Below are positions 61,203 to 64,000 of a stretch of DNA of 64,000 nucleotides, piece after piece. Source of the stretch: a candidate division NC10 bacterium CSP1-5 (GTDB lineage Bacteria; Methylomirabilota; Methylomirabilia; Methylomirabilales; CSP1-5); NCBI GenBank assembly GCA_001443495.1, contig LDXR01000003.1:141782-205781 (forward strand). The letters are read 5' to 3'. The stretch's first letter is position 1. Every line of letters begins with the position of its first letter. The notes under the pieces are model-generated. The model did no database searches and was not told where the DNA came from. It worked only from the letters and a program-made list of their open reading frames with translations. A program made the translations under genes and the position numbers.

Positions 61203-62819
61203 ATGTCCTACCAGGTACTAGCGAGGCGGTGGCGCCCCCAGACCTTCGACGAAGTCGTGGGACAGGAGGCGGTCACCCGGACCCTCAAAAATGCGCTCCA
61301 GCAGGGCCGCGTGGCTCACGCCATTCTCTTTGCGGGTCCTCGGGGGGTCGGTAAGACCACCACTGCGCGGATTCTCGCCAAGGCCTTGAACTGCGACAGT
61401 GGTCCAACGCCTGAGCCTTGCAACCAGTGCCTCAACTGCCGAGAGATCACGGCAGGCGCTGCCGTGGACTGCGTAGAGATCGATGGCGCTTCGCACACCG
61501 GTGTCGAGCATGTGCGGGATCTGCAGGAACAGTTGATCTACCAGCCGGTCAGGGGCCGCACCAAGGTCTACATCATCGATGAAGTTCATATGCTCTCCCT
61601 CTCGGCTTTCAATGCCCTCCTGAAGACCCTGGAGGAGCCGCCGCCCAAGGTGGTCTTTATCCTCGCCACGACCGAACCGCACAAGGTCCCCCCCACGATC
61701 CACTCCCGCTGCCAGCGCTACGACTTTCGTCGGATTGGCCAGGGCCTGCTTACGGAACGTCTTCGGGCGATTGCGGAGGCTGAAGGGGTAGACGTGGCTC
61801 CGGAGGCCCTGACCGCTCTCGCCCGGGCGGCCGATGGGAGCCTGCGTGATGCCCAAAGCATCCTCGATCAGGTGATCACCTATGGAGGCGAGCGGGTGAC
61901 TACCGAGATGGTGGCGGCCGTCCTGGGATGGACGGCGCCCGAGGTGGTCCGGGCAGTGATGGGGGCCTGCTTGGCGGGGGACCCGGGGAAGGTCGTGGAA
62001 CTTGTCGGCGAGCTCGCCGCCACTGGGGGAGATCTTCGCATCTTTGTCCTCGACTTGTTGGAGCAGCTCCGCTCGCTCCTGCTTGTGAAGCTCAGCCCCA
62101 AGGCAGGAGAGATCCTAGGGCTTGCTCCGGAGGTCATGCGGGATCTCGAGCAGCGGGCGGCGCACGTGGAGATTCCCCACCTGGAATTGGCGCTGCGATT
62201 TCTCTTGGATGCCGAGGGGGAGATGCGGCGGGCGTCCCAACCGCGCTATGTCCTCGAGATGGCGCTGGTCCGGATGGCCGAGGCTCGGGGGCTGGAGTCC
62301 CTGGGAAGCCTGATCAAACGCCTGGAGTCCCTGGAGGGGCGCCTGGGGGTCGTCCCCCAGCATTCCGCTGCCCAGCCTGGACTTTTCACGCCTCAGGAGA
62401 AAGCCGACCCCCCTAGTCCGCCGCCGGCCGCCATCGGGCATGAAGACCGATGGCATGAGGTGCGGCGGCGGATCGGTTCGGAGCGGCGCTCCCTGGGTGT
62501 TCTCTTAGCCGAGGCCGAGGTCACGTTGGAGGGGGAGACCTTGACGCTGACCTTTGCCAATGGAAATCATTTCGCTCGCTCCACCCTGGAGGACCCCGAG
62601 GTCCGTAGCCTCCTCGCCTCGACCATCTCCGCGGTCTACGGCAGACGCCTGCAGGTGGCCTACCGCTTTCTCCCTTCGGCGGTGGGAAAACGGGAGGAGC
62701 CGGCCCGGATGCCTGCTCGGAACCACCCCCTGGTTCGAGAGGCGCTCGAGGTGTTTGGGGGTCGGGTCGTCGAGGTTGAGGAGGGAGGAGAGATCGTCTC
62801 TCACCGAGGTGAGCCATGA
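61203..62819 (+). CDS. dnaX: DNA polymerase III gamma/tau subunit
   Basis: 538 residues, clamp-loader ATPase. RPQTFDEVVGQ start, Walker A GPRGVGKTTTAR (45-56), zinc module Cys64, 73, 76, 79 (CDSGPTPEPCNQCLNC), DEVHMLS box, sensor TTEPHKVPPTI, SRC motif (IHSRCQRY). A C-terminal third (about 370-538) is tau-like and weakly conserved. ATG 61203 with GAGGG; the ATG at 61167 lies inside the repeat. No slippery A-run typical of frameshifted gamma was seen. Confidence 0.97.
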   Translation: MSYQVLARRWRPQTFDEVVGQEAVTRTLKNALQQGRVAHAILFAGPRGVGKTTTARILAKALNCDSGPTPEPCNQCLNCREITAGAAVDCVEIDGASHTGVEHVRDLQEQLIYQPVRGRTKVYIIDEVHMLSLSAFNALLKTLEEPPPKVVFILATTEPHKVPPTIHSRCQRYDFRRIGQGLLTERLRAIAEAEGVDVAPEALTALARAADGSLRDAQSILDQVITYGGERVTTEMVAAVLGWTAPEVVRAVMGACLAGDPGKVVELVGELAATGGDLRIFVLDLLEQLRSLLLVKLSPKAGEILGLAPEVMRDLEQRAAHVEIPHLELALRFLLDAEGEMRRASQPRYVLEMALVRMAEARGLESLGSLIKRLESLEGRLGVVPQHSAAQPGLFTPQEKADPPSPPPAAIGHEDRWHEVRRRIGSERRSLGVLLAEAEVTLEGETLTLTFANGNHFARSTLEDPEVRSLLASTISAVYGRRLQVAYRFLPSAVGKREEPARMPARNHPLVREALEVFGGRVVEVEEGGEIVSHRGEP

Positions 62820-63127
62820 AGGGATTTGGCGATCTCATGAAGCAAGCCCAGAGGATGAAGGCGGAGCTGGAGCGGATTCAGGAAGCGGCCGCCACACAGC
62901 GGGTGGAGGGCTCGGCCGGCGGGGGGATGGTGACGGTGACGGCTGACGGCCGAGGGGAGATCGTGGCGGTCCGGATCGACCCCGAGGTGATTCAGGGCGG
63001 GGATCTGGAGATGCTGCAGGATCTCATCGTGGCCGCCACTAACGAGGCCTTGCGCCGGTCCCGGGACCTGCTCACGAGTGAGATGGGACGGCTGACCGGC
63101 GGCCTCAACCTACCGGGACTCTTCTAG
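62816..63127 (+). CDS. YbaB/EbfC nucleoid-associated protein
   Basis: 103 residues: FGDLMKQAQRMKAELERIQ start, VEGSAGGGMVTVTADGRGE and IDPEVIQGGDLEMLQDLIVA, all hallmarks. Small dimeric DNA-binding protein. Overlaps dnaX by four bases (ATGA) and precedes recR, the universal dnaX-ybaB-recR operon. Confidence 0.96.
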   Translation: MKGFGDLMKQAQRMKAELERIQEAAATQRVEGSAGGGMVTVTADGRGEIVAVRIDPEVIQGGDLEMLQDLIVAATNEALRRSRDLLTSEMGRLTGGLNLPGLF

Positions 63128-63132
63128 AGACC

Positions 63133-63738
63133 ATGGTGATCCGGTACGCTTCCCCCCTCAACCGGCTCGTCGATGTCCTGATGCGTCTTCCGGGTGTGGG
63201 CGCGAAGACTGCCCAGCGCCTTGCCTTTTACCTTCTGAAGGCTTCCCGGGAGGAGGCCATGACCCTGGCCGAAGCCATCGTGGAGCTGAAGGAGAAAATC
63301 CGCATCTGCGAGCGCTGCGGGAATATCGCTGAGGCGGAGCAGTGCCTGATCTGCCAGGACCCGACCCGCGACGGCAGCAGCCTCTGTGTGGTGGAAGAAG
63401 CGAACGACCTCTTGGCCATCGAGCGGACCGGGACGTTCAAAGGGCTGTATCATGTCCTCCAGGGGTCCCTCTCGCCGATTGAAGGGCGAGGCCCGGACCA
63501 GATTACGGGGAAACAGTTGATAAATCGTTTGCGGTCCGGAGAGGTGAAGGAGGTCATCCTGGCCACCAACCCGAATGTGGAGGGGGAGGCCACAGCCCTG
63601 TACCTCGCCCGCCTGATAGCCCCCCTCGGGGTGCGGGTCACCCGGATTGCCCATGGCCTCCCCGTGGGGGGGGATCTGGAGTACGCCGACGAGGTCACGT
63701 TGGGCCGGGCTCTCGAGGGGCGGCGGGAGCTGGGGTAG
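63133..63738 (+). CDS. recR: Recombination protein RecR
   Basis: 201 residues. Helix-hairpin-helix (RLPGVGAKTAQRLAFYLL), C4 zinc finger (CERCGNIAEAEQCLICQD), TOPRIM domain (LCVVEEANDLLAIERTG, ATNPNVEGEATALYL) and Walker-like end GVRVTRIAHGLPVGGDLEYAD. With RecF/RecO loads RecA at gaps. recF is not in its usual place after dnaN in this window. Confidence 0.97.
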   Translation: MVIRYASPLNRLVDVLMRLPGVGAKTAQRLAFYLLKASREEAMTLAEAIVELKEKIRICERCGNIAEAEQCLICQDPTRDGSSLCVVEEANDLLAIERTGTFKGLYHVLQGSLSPIEGRGPDQITGKQLINRLRSGEVKEVILATNPNVEGEATALYLARLIAPLGVRVTRIAHGLPVGGDLEYADEVTLGRALEGRRELG

Positions 63739-63792
63739 GACACATGGCACGAAAGTTGAAAGCAGACTCTCTTGGAACTTTACGGAGGGTCT

Positions 63793-64000
63793 GTGCGTTC
63801 CATAACCGATCTGGTCATCTACGAAGAGGACCTCAGCCGGATCAACGCCTGCCTGTCTTCCCTGCAGCGCAAGGCCCGGAGTGCGGCGGTTCTCCTCATC
63901 GACACGAGCGGGCAGCTCATCGCCAGCGTGGGAGAGACGGACGCGCTTGATGCAACGCCGCTCGCGAGTCTCGCTGCGGGGAGTATCGCCGCCGCGGGGG
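63793..64000 (+). CDS. Roadblock/LC7-domain protein, MglB-like (partial)
   Basis: First 69 codons; continues beyond the window. GTG 63793 with GGAGGG upstream gives MRSITDLVIYEEDLSRINAC then LSSLQRKARSAAVLLIDTSG and QLIASVGETDALDATPLASL, the start of a roadblock/LC7 fold (dimeric GTPase regulators). MglB is the GAP for the polarity GTPase MglA and often follows recR in bacteria with such systems; mglA would be expected just outside the window. Confidence 0.85.
   Translation, partial: MRSITDLVIYEEDLSRINACLSSLQRKARSAAVLLIDTSGQLIASVGETDALDATPLASLAAGSIAAAG

Noticed and set aside
63746-63761. Sigma54-like TGGCACG-AAAG-TTGAA ahead of the roadblock gene
   Set aside because: The -24 box is perfect but the near-invariant C of the -12 GC is A, so I do not call it a promoter.

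Overview
The window comes from a G+C-rich, Gram-negative-type bacterium: it has lpxD (lipid A), Slp-like and other lipoproteins, Shine-Dalgarno starts (often GTG) and strong TTGACA-type promoters, plus NtrC/sigma54 machinery. The long bacterial type of SRP RNA, bactofilin next to the ATP synthase genes and a roadblock/MglB-like gene fit a deep-branching lineage such as Methylomirabilota (NC10)/Rokubacteria, Desulfobacterota or Nitrospirota. I cannot fix the phylum from sequence alone.

Left part (1-48 kb, mostly minus strand). 0-9 kb is a stress module: Hsp20 and a mirror-ordered set GNAT-USP-CBS-CBS-USP-GNAT, downstream of a near-perfect -24/-12 (sigma54) promoter at 4890-4905 and next to an NtrC-type regulator and PAS/GAF histidine kinase. 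9-13.3 kb is a small biosynthetic cluster: type III polyketide synthase, SAM methyltransferase, secreted YceI-like lipid carrier and a geranylgeranyl-reductase-like flavoprotein, comparable in composition to alkylresorcinol/alkylquinone (srsABC) clusters. 13.3-23.5 kb is mixed: lpxD, lipoproteins, a PYROXD2/CrtI-like oxidoreductase, an APC permease with a methyltransferase, purM, an RDD membrane protein, fmdB, tRNA-Phe. 23.6-29.9 kb is an ATP synthase operon atpI-F-H-A-G-D-C lacking atpB and atpE. 29.9-41.6 kb holds mnmA, bactofilin, an AsmA-like protein, an alpha-glucan phosphorylase with its own sigma54-type promoter, an Slp lipoprotein carrying repeat elements in its coding sequence, and a ThDP enzyme/aminotransferase/aldehyde dehydrogenase set.

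Origin region (41.7-64 kb). parB-parA-rsmG-mnmE-yidC-yidD-rnpA-rpmH run leftward and dnaN-gyrB-gyrA-serS-tRNA-Ser-tadA-SRP RNA-dnaX-ebfC-recR run rightward. This is the ancestral order known from Bacillus, but dnaA, recF, jag and mnmG are absent from their expected places. The 705-bp gap where dnaA should lie (48052-48756) holds DnaA-box-like sites, an A+T-rich stretch and outward promoters, so it is probably oriC. A consensus parS palindrome sits at the end of rsmG. All four tRNA-Ser isoacceptors cluster just after serS. A lower-G+C fatty acid desaturase plus a zinc-ribbon protein lie directly after tRNA-Arg and look transferred.

A recurring feature is several families of short-period repeats in gaps between genes, usually as two inverted arms around a short loop. 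A second, palindromic element (CCTGAGC-TGTCGAAGG / GTGAGC-GTCGAACC type) has entered coding sequence in gyrA, the Slp gene and at the mnmE start. No rRNA, CRISPR array, transposase or prophage was seen.
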